Of a stretch of DNA of 64,000 nucleotides, positions 41,846 to 50,280 are shown piece by piece. The notes beneath the pieces are model-generated. The model did no database searches, had not been told where the DNA came from, and saw only the letters and a program-made list of their open reading frames with translations. The stretch is from UBA2199 sp964628035. GTDB lineage: Bacteria; Acidobacteriota; Aminicenantia; UBA2199. The DNA is taken from contig CAZVPI010000006.1 in the NCBI GenBank assembly GCA_964628035.1, forward strand, positions 1-64,000, read 5' to 3'. The translations under genes and the position numbers were made by a program. Position 1 is the first letter of the stretch, and every line of letters starts with the position of its first letter.

Positions 41846-43594
41846 ATGGCAACCAAGCACGGTCCCGCTTTCGGCGCCTGCGCCGCCGTTCTGCTGTTCC
41901 TCTCCGTCCTGGCGGCCGAGCTGCCGGGCTGGAGCAAGCCCATCCTCATCGCCAACGATCCACGCTACACCTACGACAAACCGCAGCTGAAATACGACGC
42001 CAGCGGCGTCGCCTACATCACCTATGCCGCCGCCACGGTCGGCAGCAACACCTCCAACATCTTCCTGAGCCGCTTCGACGGCAGCAAGGTCCAGTTCCTG
42101 CGCAACGTTTCCGAGACCTCGCTGCACGCCTACGAGGCCGACCTCGGCGTGTCGAAGACCGGGCAGATCCACGTGGCCTGGGTGGAGTCCAGGTCGGGGA
42201 GCGGCACGCAGCAGATCCGCTACCGCAGCTTCAACGGCGGCTCCTGGAGCGCCATCCAGACCCTGGCCACGGTGACCTCGGTCGACCTGGTCGAGGACCT
42301 GCGCCTGGCCGTCGACGGCAGCAACAACGTGTTCGTCGTCTTCATGATCTGGCCGCTGGCGCGCTGCAAGTTCATCAGCAAGTACGGCTCCACGGTGCGC
42401 TTCGAGGATTTCCCGGTTTCCGGGCGCTCCAAGCACCCCGACGTGCAGGCCGACGGCCGCTACGTCTACATCGCCTGGCAGCACATGCTCGACGGCCGCT
42501 ACACCATCCTCTCCCAGCGCAAGAGCAACTCGCCCAGCGGCGGCTGGCTCTCCACCCAGGACCTGCGCCATTATGACACCCAACGCCCGCGCATCGACGC
42601 CGACAGCTCCTACAACCAGCACGTGGTCTACTGGCACGACCTGGGCGCCACGCGCAAGATGTTCTACAAGTATTGGACCGGCAGCGCCTTCTCCTCGGCC
42701 CGGGTGGTGTCGGACGCCGATGACTACCTGTCGTACCATTTCGCCGACTTCGCCCTGAAGGGCTCGCGCATGATCGCCACCATGCAGGTGGGCGGCTACT
42801 ACGGCGGCCGCGCCGTGTGCGCCAACTGGGGCAAGGACCGCGCCTGGGGCACGGTCGCCGACATCCCCAGCAGCATCGGGCTGCAGCCGGCCATGGCCTC
42901 CGTCGACCTCACCAGCGCCGGCAACGCCGCGGTCGCGCTGGCCAGCAGCAACAAGGCCGTGTACGTGATCCTGAGCGACGGCGACGCCCCGATCCCGCCC
43001 CCGCCGCCGCCCGACCCCGTCCCCAACGTCCCGCCCACGGCGAATTTCACTTTCTCGCCGCTGAGCGGCCTTTTCCCGCTGCCGGTGTCGTTCAACGCCG
43101 GCAGTTCCAGGGACAGCGACGGCCAGATCGTGAGCTACGCCTGGGATTTCGGCGACGGCGCCAGCGGCTCGGGCGTGCAAGCCAACCACGTCTACCAGCG
43201 CCGCAACCGTTTCATCATCACCCTGACCGTCACCGACGACGACGGGGCCACGGCCACCGCCACCGGCGAGGTGGAGGTGTTCGGCCTCTATCCGCCCCTG
43301 GACGTGAACTACACCCGGCACGAGAACCGCAACCTGTTCTCCATCGAGTACCTGTACCGCATCACCTGGAAGCACAACCCCGAAAACGACGCCGTCGGGG
43401 CCAAGATCGTCTCCTACAAGATCTACCGCCGCGAAAAGGGCGCCACCTATCCCCCGGGGGTATTCCATGTTTACCCGGCCGGCAACCAGACCGAGTTCGA
43501 ATTCCTGGACCGCACCCTGGGATCGTCGGCCAGGGAATACGAATACCGCATCAGCTCGGTCGACAGCCAGGGGCGCGAAAGCGACCTGAACTGA
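41846..43594 (+). CDS. Secreted beta-propeller / PKD / FN3 protein, paralog 3
   Basis: A 582-residue exported protein with a signal peptide (FGACAAVLLFLSVLAAELPGW). Its propeller part carries the family block (VEDLRLAVDGSNNVFVVF, CKFISKYGS, SGRSKHPDVQADGRYVYIAW, DTQRPRIDADS). The PKD domain is canonical here (NVPPTANFTFSPLSGLFPLP, SFNAGSSRDSDGQIVSYAWD, FGDGASGSG), preceded by a Pro-rich hinge; the FN3-like end reads ITWKHNPENDAV and ISSVDSQGRESD. Unlike paralogs 1 and 2 it has no barrel gene after it; the next gene is convergent, 6 bp away. Predicted leaderless. Confidence 0.83.
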   Translation: MATKHGPAFGACAAVLLFLSVLAAELPGWSKPILIANDPRYTYDKPQLKYDASGVAYITYAAATVGSNTSNIFLSRFDGSKVQFLRNVSETSLHAYEADLGVSKTGQIHVAWVESRSGSGTQQIRYRSFNGGSWSAIQTLATVTSVDLVEDLRLAVDGSNNVFVVFMIWPLARCKFISKYGSTVRFEDFPVSGRSKHPDVQADGRYVYIAWQHMLDGRYTILSQRKSNSPSGGWLSTQDLRHYDTQRPRIDADSSYNQHVVYWHDLGATRKMFYKYWTGSAFSSARVVSDADDYLSYHFADFALKGSRMIATMQVGGYYGGRAVCANWGKDRAWGTVADIPSSIGLQPAMASVDLTSAGNAAVALASSNKAVYVILSDGDAPIPPPPPPDPVPNVPPTANFTFSPLSGLFPLPVSFNAGSSRDSDGQIVSYAWDFGDGASGSGVQANHVYQRRNRFIITLTVTDDDGATATATGEVEVFGLYPPLDVNYTRHENRNLFSIEYLYRITWKHNPENDAVGAKIVSYKIYRREKGATYPPGVFHVYPAGNQTEFEFLDRTLGSSAREYEYRISSVDSQGRESDLN

Positions 43595-43600
43595 GCCGCG

Positions 43601-45751
43601 CTACAGGAAGCGCAGCAGAAGAAACCCACCCTCCGCAGCCGGGCCCGATTCCAGGCCCAGGTGCACCAAGGTCCTTTTCCCCAGGCGGAACCGCGCCGCC
43701 TGCTCCAGGTCGAGCGCCAGCGTGGCTTCGCGGGCCCGGCCCCGGGCGAGGAGCGTGCGCCGGCCGTTGCGGACCCTCAACGGGGCGCGCTTCTCGTTGG
43801 CCAGGGACAGGGTGACCCGCCTGGCCGCGCTTCCCTTCAGGTCGATGAACAGGTCGTATGTCTGCCCGGCCAGGGCCTTGTAGGCGCCGAGGGCGCCCCG
43901 CTGGCTGAAATTCCCGGAATTGCAGTAAAAGGCGACGCCGCGGGCGCTGTAGCGGGTCTGCAGCTGCACGTGCGGGTAGAGGGCGAAAGCGAGGAGCAGG
44001 GCCGCTGCCGCGAAGGGGAACAGCAGCCGCGCCGCAGGGCGCAGCGCGGGCAGCCTCCCGGCGCGGCGCCAGGACAGCGCCGTTGCCAGCGCCAGCAGCC
44101 CCAGCCAGACCCAGTTGGCGGCATGGCCGCTGTTGTCGATCTTGAGGAAGGAGGGGAAGAAGGAGCTCAGCGGCAGGGCTTCGCTGCCCCAGAAGAGAAG
44201 CAGCGACGAGGCGCGCTGGCTCACCTCGCGCGTGACCGGCTGGTAGAGGAACTGCGGGTAGTAGAACAGCCAGGCGCTGGCGAACAGGGTCAGGCCGGCC
44301 AGCAGCCGGAAGGCGCCGCGCTCCACGCCCGGCCCGGCGCGGCCGCGCCAGGCCGCCAGGAAAACGGCCAGGATCCAATAGACGAACACCAGCGGCCGCG
44401 CCGCCGGGGAATAAGCCCCGCGCACGGTGGTGTAGGCATGAACGAGGACATAACCCAGGAACAGGGCCGCCAGGAGGGGAAAATCGCGGATGCGCGAGCG
44501 CACATCGCGCCGGAAGGCCAGCAGGGCGAGCAGCAGCGCCGGGGCGTACACCAGCAGCCCGTCGCGCTGGTCCAGGAAAAAAGAGAGCAGCGTCTCGATG
44601 CGGAAGTGCAGGGGGATGGCCAGGAAGTTCTTTTCCGGCGAGATCACGGCCGGGTTCCAGGAACCGTACAGGGTGTGGCTGTAGAGCCCCAGCAGCAGCG
44701 GCCCCGCGGCCAGGCCGGCGCCGAGCCGCAGCAGGCGCTTCAGCCGCGGCCAGGCGCCGCCGGGTTGCCGTCCGCTGCGCAGCGCCAGGAACAGGGCCAG
44801 GACCAGGACGGCGATGCCATATTTCAGGTGCAGCCAGGGGACGGCCCCCAGGAGCAGGCCGGAGGCGAAAAGCCGGCCGCGCTCGCGCGCCAGCCCGTAG
44901 GAGAACAGCAGCAGGGCGGCGGCCGGCAGCTCGGGGAAGAGGTGCACGCCGTGGAACACCAGGGGAAACGTCGCCAGGAAGAAGGGGAAAAGCCGCCGTC
45001 CGCCTCCCGCTGGCAGCAGGCGCCCCAGGGCCAGGTAGAGGGCCAGGGCGAACAGGGAGTTGATCAGGGCGGCGGCCAGCCGGAAGTACAGGGAGGCGGG
45101 GACGGCCGCGGACAGCAGGCGGAACAGCCAATAGAAGGGCAGCAGCAGCAGGGAGAGGCCGGGCAGGTGGAAGGAGCGGTAGCGGCCGTCGATGACCGCG
45201 CCGTGGAAGCGGATCTCCACCGGCAGGTAGGAAAAGTAGGTTTTGTCGCGCACGTTGTTGGCCAGGTCCAGGTCGCCGTCCTCGACCAGGCTCTGGGCCA
45301 TCATGATGTAATGGGGCTCGTCGCCCGAGAGCTGGATGCCGCGAACATGAAGCCAGGCGGCGGCGGCGGCGAGGACCAGCAGCGAGGCCAGCCACGCGCG
45401 CCAGGGGGGGATGCGCCCCGCGGCCCAGCCCGCCGCCAGCCGGCAGGCCGGCCGGCTGCGCGCCAGGGAGAGCACGTAGGCCAGCATGACGAAGCCCGCC
45501 AGGCGGATGCGGAAGTCAACGAGCGAGGAGTAGTGCAGCAGCAGCAGCGGCGAGGCGAGGAGGAAGAGGTAGGGGGGGAAGGAGGAACGCGTCAGGAAAC
45601 GGAAGGCGGCTTCGCCGGCTGCCAGCGCGGCGGCCAGGGCCGCCAGCAGCCACCAGCCGCCATGGCCCAGCCCCAGGGTGAGCAGGAGCAGGGCGATGCC
45701 CAGCAGGGAAGCCGCCTGCAGCCGTTGCCGCTGTCCGCCTGATGATGCCAT
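43601..45751 (-). CDS. Large GT-C-type glycosyltransferase-like membrane protein
   Basis: A 716-residue polytopic protein with about twelve helices. ATG 45751 is preferred because the ATG at 45778 sits in the -10 box. The first large periplasmic loop carries LSGDEPHYIMMAQSLVEDGD, the acidic GT-C motif for a lipid-linked donor sugar, then DLANNVRDKTYFSYLP. About 180 C-terminal residues form a soluble beta-rich domain (YDLFIDLKGSAARRVTLSLAN-type strands). The protein at 51067 shares the DE-x(n)-SLxxDGDL pattern. It is divergent from the carbamoyltransferase operon. Confidence 0.8.
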   Translation of the reverse strand: MASSGGQRQRLQAASLLGIALLLLTLGLGHGGWWLLAALAAALAAGEAAFRFLTRSSFPPYLFLLASPLLLLHYSSLVDFRIRLAGFVMLAYVLSLARSRPACRLAAGWAAGRIPPWRAWLASLLVLAAAAAWLHVRGIQLSGDEPHYIMMAQSLVEDGDLDLANNVRDKTYFSYLPVEIRFHGAVIDGRYRSFHLPGLSLLLLPFYWLFRLLSAAVPASLYFRLAAALINSLFALALYLALGRLLPAGGGRRLFPFFLATFPLVFHGVHLFPELPAAALLLFSYGLARERGRLFASGLLLGAVPWLHLKYGIAVLVLALFLALRSGRQPGGAWPRLKRLLRLGAGLAAGPLLLGLYSHTLYGSWNPAVISPEKNFLAIPLHFRIETLLSFFLDQRDGLLVYAPALLLALLAFRRDVRSRIRDFPLLAALFLGYVLVHAYTTVRGAYSPAARPLVFVYWILAVFLAAWRGRAGPGVERGAFRLLAGLTLFASAWLFYYPQFLYQPVTREVSQRASSLLLFWGSEALPLSSFFPSFLKIDNSGHAANWVWLGLLALATALSWRRAGRLPALRPAARLLFPFAAAALLLAFALYPHVQLQTRYSARGVAFYCNSGNFSQRGALGAYKALAGQTYDLFIDLKGSAARRVTLSLANEKRAPLRVRNGRRTLLARGRAREATLALDLEQAARFRLGKRTLVHLGLESGPAAEGGFLLLRFL

Positions 45752-45776
45752 GGGTTTTGCCTGGGTGATCCCGGGC

Positions 45777-45805
45777 ATTGTAGCACAGCCGGCTGTGAAA
45801 GCCAA
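45777..45805 (-). promoter_or_regulatory. Promoter of the 716-aa GT-C gene
   Basis: Minus strand: -35 TTGGCT (45805-45800), 17-bp spacer, -10 TACAAT (45782-45777). Confidence 0.7.
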
Positions 45806-45856
45806 AACCGGACGGGAAAAGCGCCGGTTAGAGGGCGAAAACAACGGCGGCGGCGG

Positions 45857-45885
45857 TTGACAGCAGGGCGAACTCACGATAAAAT
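45857..45885 (+). promoter_or_regulatory. Carbamoyltransferase operon promoter, leaderless
   Basis: -35 TTGACA (45857-45862), 17-bp spacer, -10 TAAAAT (45880-45885), 6 nt before the ATG; no Shine-Dalgarno. Confidence 0.8.
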
Positions 45886-45891
45886 ACGGCC

Positions 45892-47706
45892 ATGAACATC
45901 CTCGGCATCTCCGCATTCTATCACGACAGCGCGGTCGCCCTGCTGCGCGACGGCGAGATCGCCTACGCCGCCCAGGAGGAGCGCTTCAGCCGCAAGAAAC
46001 ACGACGCGCGCTTCCCCGAAAAGGCCCTGGCCAACCTCTACGAGTACTGCCGGCTCCAGCCCGAGGACATCGACCGGGTGGTGTTCTACGAGAAGCCCTT
46101 CCTCAAATTCGAGCGCCTGCTCTCCACCTACATGCAGTTCGCCCCCTCGGGCCTGAAGAGCTTCCTGCAGGCCATGCCGGTCTGGTTCAAGGAAAAGCTC
46201 TTCATGAAGAGCCTGCTGGCCGGGCATTTCCCGGGCAAGGAGATCCATTTCGTCAAGCACCACGAGGCCCACGCCGCCTCGGCCTTCTACCCCTCCCCCT
46301 TCCAGCAGGCGGCCATCCTCACCGTCGACGGCGTCGGCGAGTGGGACACGCTGAGCATCGGCCGCGGCGACGGCAACCGCATCGAGATCAGGGAAAGCAT
46401 CCATTTCCCCCACTCGCTGGGGCTGCTCTATTCCGCCTTCACCTATTTCACCGGCTTCAAGGTCAATTCCGGCGAATACAAGCTGATGGGCCTGGCCCCC
46501 TACGGCGAGCCCAAGTACGTGCAGACCATCTACGACCAGCTCATCGACGTCAAGGAGGACGGCTCGTTCCGCCTCAACCTGGACTATTTCAACTACCATG
46601 TCGGCCTGACCATGACCAACGGCAGGTTCAACCGCCTCTTCGGCGCCCGGCCGCGCAAGCCCGAGAGCCCGCTGCGTCCGCTCGACATGGACCTGGCGCG
46701 CTCGGTGCAGGTCGTGCTGGAAGAGGTGATGATGAGGATCGTCCGCCACGTCAAGAAGGAGATCGGCGGCGAGGCGCTGGTCCTGGCCGGCGGCACGGCG
46801 CTCAACTGCGTGGCCAACGGCAAGATCCTCAAGGAGCAGGTTTTCCGCGACCTGTGGATCCAGCCGGCGGCGGGCGACGCCGGCGGCGCGCTGGGGGCGG
46901 CCCTGCAGTTCTGGCACCAGCACCTCGACCGGCCGCGCCATGCCGACGGGCGCAGGGACAGGCAGCAGGGTTCCTTCCTCGGTCCAGCCTACACCCCCGA
47001 GCAGGTGCGCGGCTTCCTGCAGCAGGAGGGGATCGAGTTCGAGGAGCTCGACCCGGCCCGGGTGCCGGCCCGCGTCGCCGAGCTGATCGACGCCCAGAAG
47101 GTCATCGGCGTGCTGCACGGGCGCATGGAGTACGGCCCGCGCGCCCTCGGCCACCGCAGCATCATCGGCGACGCCCGCTCGCGCGAGATGCAGAAGATCA
47201 TGAACCTGAAGATCAAGTTCCGCGAGTCGTTCCGCCCCTTCGCCCCGGCCGTGCTCGAGGACCGCATGGCCGAGGTCTTCGACTACGACTACCCCTCACG
47301 CTACATGCTGCTGGTCTACGACGTGCGCCGCGAGCGGCGCCGCGCGCTGGAGCCCGCAGACCTGGCGCGGACCGGCCTGGACAAGCTGGCGGTGGTGCGC
47401 TCCGACGTGCCGGCCATCACCCACGTCGACTACTCGGCGCGCATCCACACCGTGGACCGCGAGAACAACCCGTTCTTCTACGACGTCATCGACGCCTTCT
47501 ACCGCCGCACCGGCTGCCCGGTGGTGATCAACACCTCGTTCAACGTCCGCGGCGAGCCGATCGTCAACACCCCGCGCGACGCCTACCAGTGCTTCCGCCA
47601 CACCAACATGGACTACCTGCTGCTGGAGAACTTCCTGATCGCCAAGAAGGAGTCGGAGCGCATCGACGTCGACGAGGAATGGCTGAAGCAGTTCCCCATG
47701 GATTGA
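45892..47706 (+). CDS. NodU/CmcH-type carbamoyltransferase
   Basis: A 604-residue O-carbamoyltransferase that uses carbamoyl phosphate and ATP. The N-terminal ASKHA/YrdC-like Kae1 fold shows NILGISAFYHDSAVALL, the iron-ligand histidines in VKHHEAHAASAFYPSPF, LTVDGVGEWDT and VLAGGTALNCVANGKIL. The C-terminal domain carries GRMEYGPRALGHRSIIGDAR and NTSFNVRGEPIVNTP. Length and motifs are complete. It is first in the run carbamoyltransferase-SxtJ-DUF5989-SGNH, a cassette widespread in bacteria and associated with carbamoylation of an exported or surface glycan; the exact acceptor here is unknown. Confidence 0.93.
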   Translation: MNILGISAFYHDSAVALLRDGEIAYAAQEERFSRKKHDARFPEKALANLYEYCRLQPEDIDRVVFYEKPFLKFERLLSTYMQFAPSGLKSFLQAMPVWFKEKLFMKSLLAGHFPGKEIHFVKHHEAHAASAFYPSPFQQAAILTVDGVGEWDTLSIGRGDGNRIEIRESIHFPHSLGLLYSAFTYFTGFKVNSGEYKLMGLAPYGEPKYVQTIYDQLIDVKEDGSFRLNLDYFNYHVGLTMTNGRFNRLFGARPRKPESPLRPLDMDLARSVQVVLEEVMMRIVRHVKKEIGGEALVLAGGTALNCVANGKILKEQVFRDLWIQPAAGDAGGALGAALQFWHQHLDRPRHADGRRDRQQGSFLGPAYTPEQVRGFLQQEGIEFEELDPARVPARVAELIDAQKVIGVLHGRMEYGPRALGHRSIIGDARSREMQKIMNLKIKFRESFRPFAPAVLEDRMAEVFDYDYPSRYMLLVYDVRRERRRALEPADLARTGLDKLAVVRSDVPAITHVDYSARIHTVDRENNPFFYDVIDAFYRRTGCPVVINTSFNVRGEPIVNTPRDAYQCFRHTNMDYLLLENFLIAKKESERIDVDEEWLKQFPMD

Positions 47707-47709
47707 GGC

Positions 47710-48090
47710 ATGAAGAAGCGAATCGCAAACTCCGCCGTCTTTTTCGTCCTGTTGTACTGTCTGGTCCTCTACCTGGTCCAGCGCCAGACCCATTTCCTGA
47801 GCGGCGCCGGCTGGCCGCTGTGGCTGGCCCTGGCCGCCGGCGCGCTGCTGCCCGTCGCGCTGGCCAGGCCGCTGCTGCCCTTGTTCGAGGCCGTGCTGGC
47901 GGTCACGGCCCGCCTGGGCAGCCTGATCTTCGCCGCGATCACCGCCGCCGTGTTCTTCGTCCTGCTGACGCCGCTGTCGCTGCTGATGCGCCTGGGCGGC
48001 AAGGTGTTCGTGCAGCGACGCTTCGACCGCGCGGCCGCGACCTATTACGAACCCTGGCATGTCTCGGACGACCCCAGCAAGCAATTCTAG
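47710..48090 (+). CDS. SxtJ-family membrane protein
   Basis: A 126-residue protein with three or four membrane helices (FFVLLYCLVLYLVQ, WPLWLALAAGALLPV, ITAAVFFVLLTPLSLLMR) and the family's C-terminal RRFDRAAATYYEPW. SxtJ proteins accompany carbamoyltransferases in saxitoxin and many unrelated clusters; no biochemical role is proven. It begins 3 bp after the carbamoyltransferase stop. Confidence 0.88.
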   Translation: MKKRIANSAVFFVLLYCLVLYLVQRQTHFLSGAGWPLWLALAAGALLPVALARPLLPLFEAVLAVTARLGSLIFAAITAAVFFVLLTPLSLLMRLGGKVFVQRRFDRAAATYYEPWHVSDDPSKQF

Positions 48091-48099
48091 GGAGACGCG

Positions 48100-48255
48100 A
48101 TGAAAGGCTCGATCGTCAAGGAAATCTTTGAGTTCATGTGGAAGCGCAAGAAGTTGTGGATGCTGCCGATCATCCTCATCCTGCTGCTGATCGCCCTGCT
48201 GATCGTCCTGACCCAGGGCACGGCGGTCGCCCCCTTCATCTACACCCTCTTCTGA
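48100..48255 (+). CDS. DUF5989 single-helix membrane protein
   Basis: A 51-residue protein with a basic start (FEFMWKRKKLWMLP), one membrane helix (IILILLLIALLIVLTQGTAV) and the typical end PFIYTLF. GGGAGACGCG precedes ATG 48100. DUF5989 is the usual third member of the carbamoyltransferase-SxtJ cassette. Confidence 0.87.
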   Translation: MKGSIVKEIFEFMWKRKKLWMLPIILILLLIALLIVLTQGTAVAPFIYTLF

Positions 48256-48263
48256 TCCCGGCC

Positions 48264-49202
48264 ATGAAACGCTTCCTGCCGCGCCTGCTGGCCGTCCTGG
48301 CCGGGGTGGCCGCCGGCCTGCTCCTGGCCGAGGGGCTGGTGCGCCTGCTGATGCCCGCCCCCGGGGCGGTGAAGGCCGTGAGCGACCTGCGCCTGCGCGA
48401 GCGCAGCCGGGGCGGGGCGGCGGCGAAGCGGCCCAAGCAGGGTCAGGCGCGCATCGCGTTCCTGGGCGACTCCTACGTCTTCGGCCAGGGCGTCGAATTC
48501 GCCGCCATTTTCCCGGTGCGCACGGGCGAGATCCTGCGCCGGGAGCTGCCGGGCCGGCAGATCGAGACCCTGGTTTTCGGCTCCCCTGGGGCCAACACCA
48601 CGGGCGAGCTGGAAACGCTCACGAACAGGGTCCTGCCGACCGACCCCGACCTCGTGGTCCTGGGCTTCGTGCTGAACGACTTCACCCACCGCGCCGCCCG
48701 CCTGCAATTCACCCGGGTGTACAGGCGGGAGAAAGACCGCTATCGGGTGTTCCGCGGCCTGGAGAGCTTCTCGCGCCTCGCCTATTTCCTGGATTGGACG
48801 CTGTTCCAGATGCTGTCGGACATGGAGCGCATCCACATCGACTACCTCAACGGCCTTTTCGACCCGGCGCGCAATGCCGAATACCCGCGCCTGCGGGCCG
48901 CCCTCGACGAGATGCTGCGCCGCATGGCCGTTCGCCGCGGCGTCGTGCTGTTCCTGCCGATGTTCATCGACGGCGAGCAGCAGCTGCCCTTCTACCGCGA
49001 CGCCCTCGCCCTGCTGCGGGATTCCTGCGCACGGAACGGCGTCGACCTGATCGAGATGCTGCCCCACTTCCGGGAGCGCGCGTCGGCCAAGTGGTGGGCC
49101 AGCCTGGAGGACCATCACCCGAACGCCGAGGCCCACGCGCGGATCGCCCGCGTCCTGAGCGACCACATCCTGGAGCGGCGGCTGCTGGCGCCCCGCCCCT
49201 AG
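48264..49202 (+). CDS. Membrane-anchored SGNH/GDSL-type hydrolase
   Basis: A 312-residue protein with an N-terminal anchor helix (LAVLAGVAAGLLLAEGLVRLL) and an extracytoplasmic SGNH domain: block I IAFLGDSYVFGQGV (Ser nucleophile), the glycine in PGANTTGEL, Asn in VLNDFTHRAA and the Asp-His pair in LEDHHPNAEAHARIA. These esterases/acyltransferases often modify surface sugars. ATG 48264 lies 9 bp after DUF5989. Its stop overlaps the convergent cNMP-binding gene by 4 bp. Confidence 0.87.
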   Translation: MKRFLPRLLAVLAGVAAGLLLAEGLVRLLMPAPGAVKAVSDLRLRERSRGGAAAKRPKQGQARIAFLGDSYVFGQGVEFAAIFPVRTGEILRRELPGRQIETLVFGSPGANTTGELETLTNRVLPTDPDLVVLGFVLNDFTHRAARLQFTRVYRREKDRYRVFRGLESFSRLAYFLDWTLFQMLSDMERIHIDYLNGLFDPARNAEYPRLRAALDEMLRRMAVRRGVVLFLPMFIDGEQQLPFYRDALALLRDSCARNGVDLIEMLPHFRERASAKWWASLEDHHPNAEAHARIARVLSDHILERRLLAPRP

Positions 49203-49678
49203 ATCCACTGGCTGAGGTTGACGAAGGCCTGGATCTTGCGGTCGGCCTCGCGCAGGCGCGCCGAGAGGCTGCGGGCCAGGGCGACCAGGATCTTGACGCC
49301 GCTGGCCGGGTCCTTTTCCACGAAGCGCATGAAACGCTCGCGGCTGATCTCCATGATGAAGGTGTCGCAGTGGGCGATGGCGGTGGCGCTGCGCGGCAGG
49401 TCCTCCAGCAGCGCCATTTCCCCGAAGAAATCGCCTTTTTTCAGCACGGTCAAGGTCTCCTCGCCGCTGACGTTGGCGCGCTGGGTGATGCGCACTTCGC
49501 CCGAGAGGATCACCAGCAGCGAATCGCCGCTGTCGTTCTCCTCGAAGATCGTCTCGCCGCCCTGGAATACGCGCTCCTGGAACAGGTAGGCGAGCTCCTT
49601 GACGGCGCCGTAGTTCAGCTCGGCGAGGAGGCTGAGGTTCTTCAGGATATCGATGATGATGTCCTTGTCCGTGCCCAT
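49199..49678 (-). CDS. Cyclic-nucleotide-binding domain protein
   Basis: A 159-residue CRP/FNR-type sensor domain without a DNA-binding domain. Residues about 15-130 show the cNMP-binding core: GGETIFEENDSGDSLLVILS, KKGDFFGEMALLEDLPRSAT with the phosphate-binding cassette, and a C-helix. ATG 49678 is chosen because the -10 box (49691-49686) lies 7 nt upstream and overlaps the alternative ATG; the mRNA is predicted leaderless. It may act as a regulatory subunit for a partner elsewhere. Confidence 0.87.
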   Translation of the reverse strand: MGTDKDIIIDILKNLSLLAELNYGAVKELAYLFQERVFQGGETIFEENDSGDSLLVILSGEVRITQRANVSGEETLTVLKKGDFFGEMALLEDLPRSATAIAHCDTFIMEISRERFMRFVEKDPASGVKILVALARSLSARLREADRKIQAFVNLSQWI

Positions 49679-49685
49679 GGCGGCC

Positions 49686-49715
49686 ATTGTAGCACACAAG
49701 CGCCGGACCCGACAA
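49686..49715 (-). promoter_or_regulatory. Promoter of the cNMP-binding protein gene, leaderless
   Basis: Minus strand: -35 TTGTCG (49715-49710), 18-bp spacer, -10 TACAAT (49691-49686), 7 nt before the ATG. Confidence 0.7.
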
Positions 49716-49725
49716 TTGGCCGCCC

Positions 49726-50280
49726 TCAGGAAGCTGGCGCCAGCAGCTCCTGCAGGCCCTGGCGCAGGAACTCCTTCAGGAAGCGGTAGACGTCGGGATG
49801 GGAGAGGGGCAGGCCGCCGGCCTCGCGGCGCGCCGTGGCCGACGAGATCGAGAAGGAACCGCGCTCGCCGGTGAAGGTGAAGCGCAGGTCGATGGTCTCC
49901 AGCGTCGTGATCAGGACCAGCAGCGTCCCCGCCAGGTCGCCCAGCGGCGGGCAGTCGAGGTGGCCCGGCCGCAGCCGCGCGCGCACGCGCGTACCGCGTC
50001 CGGGGCGGCTGGTGATGCGGAAGTCGCCGCGGCACGACTCGCTGGTGGCCTTGAGCAGGGGGATGCCCAGGCCGACCTTCTTGAAGCCCTTGCTGGTGAA
50101 GAAGGGATCCTGGACCCGGCGCAGGGTGGGCCGGTCCATGCCGCGGCCGTCGTCGCCGACCTCCAGCGTCAGCTCGTCGCGGCCGGGGCGGGACCTAAGG
50201 CCGATACACACGACCGAGGCGCCGGCGGCGACCGAGTTCTGCACCAGGTCGACCAGATGGAAGCAGAGGTCCTCAACCAT
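49726..50280 (-). CDS. HATPase (anti-sigma/GHKL-type) ATP-binding protein
   Basis: A 184-residue protein with a GHKL ATP-binding fold: N box in HLVDLVQNSVAAGAS, G1 box LEVGDDGRGMD, G2-like GFKKVGLGIPLLKATSE and GTRVRARL. There is no histidine-phosphotransfer domain, so it is not a standard sensor kinase; RsbW-like or stand-alone. The start overlaps the end of the PHP gene by 8 bp, so the two are translationally coupled. PHP plus HATPase pairs of this sort are known next to [FeFe]-hydrogenase/NuoEF genes in anaerobes; none are seen here. Confidence 0.85.
   Translation of the reverse strand: MVEDLCFHLVDLVQNSVAAGASVVCIGLRSRPGRDELTLEVGDDGRGMDRPTLRRVQDPFFTSKGFKKVGLGIPLLKATSESCRGDFRITSRPGRGTRVRARLRPGHLDCPPLGDLAGTLLVLITTLETIDLRFTFTGERGSFSISSATARREAGGLPLSHPDVYRFLKEFLRQGLQELLAPAS

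Noticed and set aside
45749..45778. ATG 45778 as the start of the 716-aa GT-C gene
   Set aside because: It overlaps the -10 box TACAAT (45782-45777); the next in-frame ATG is at 45751.
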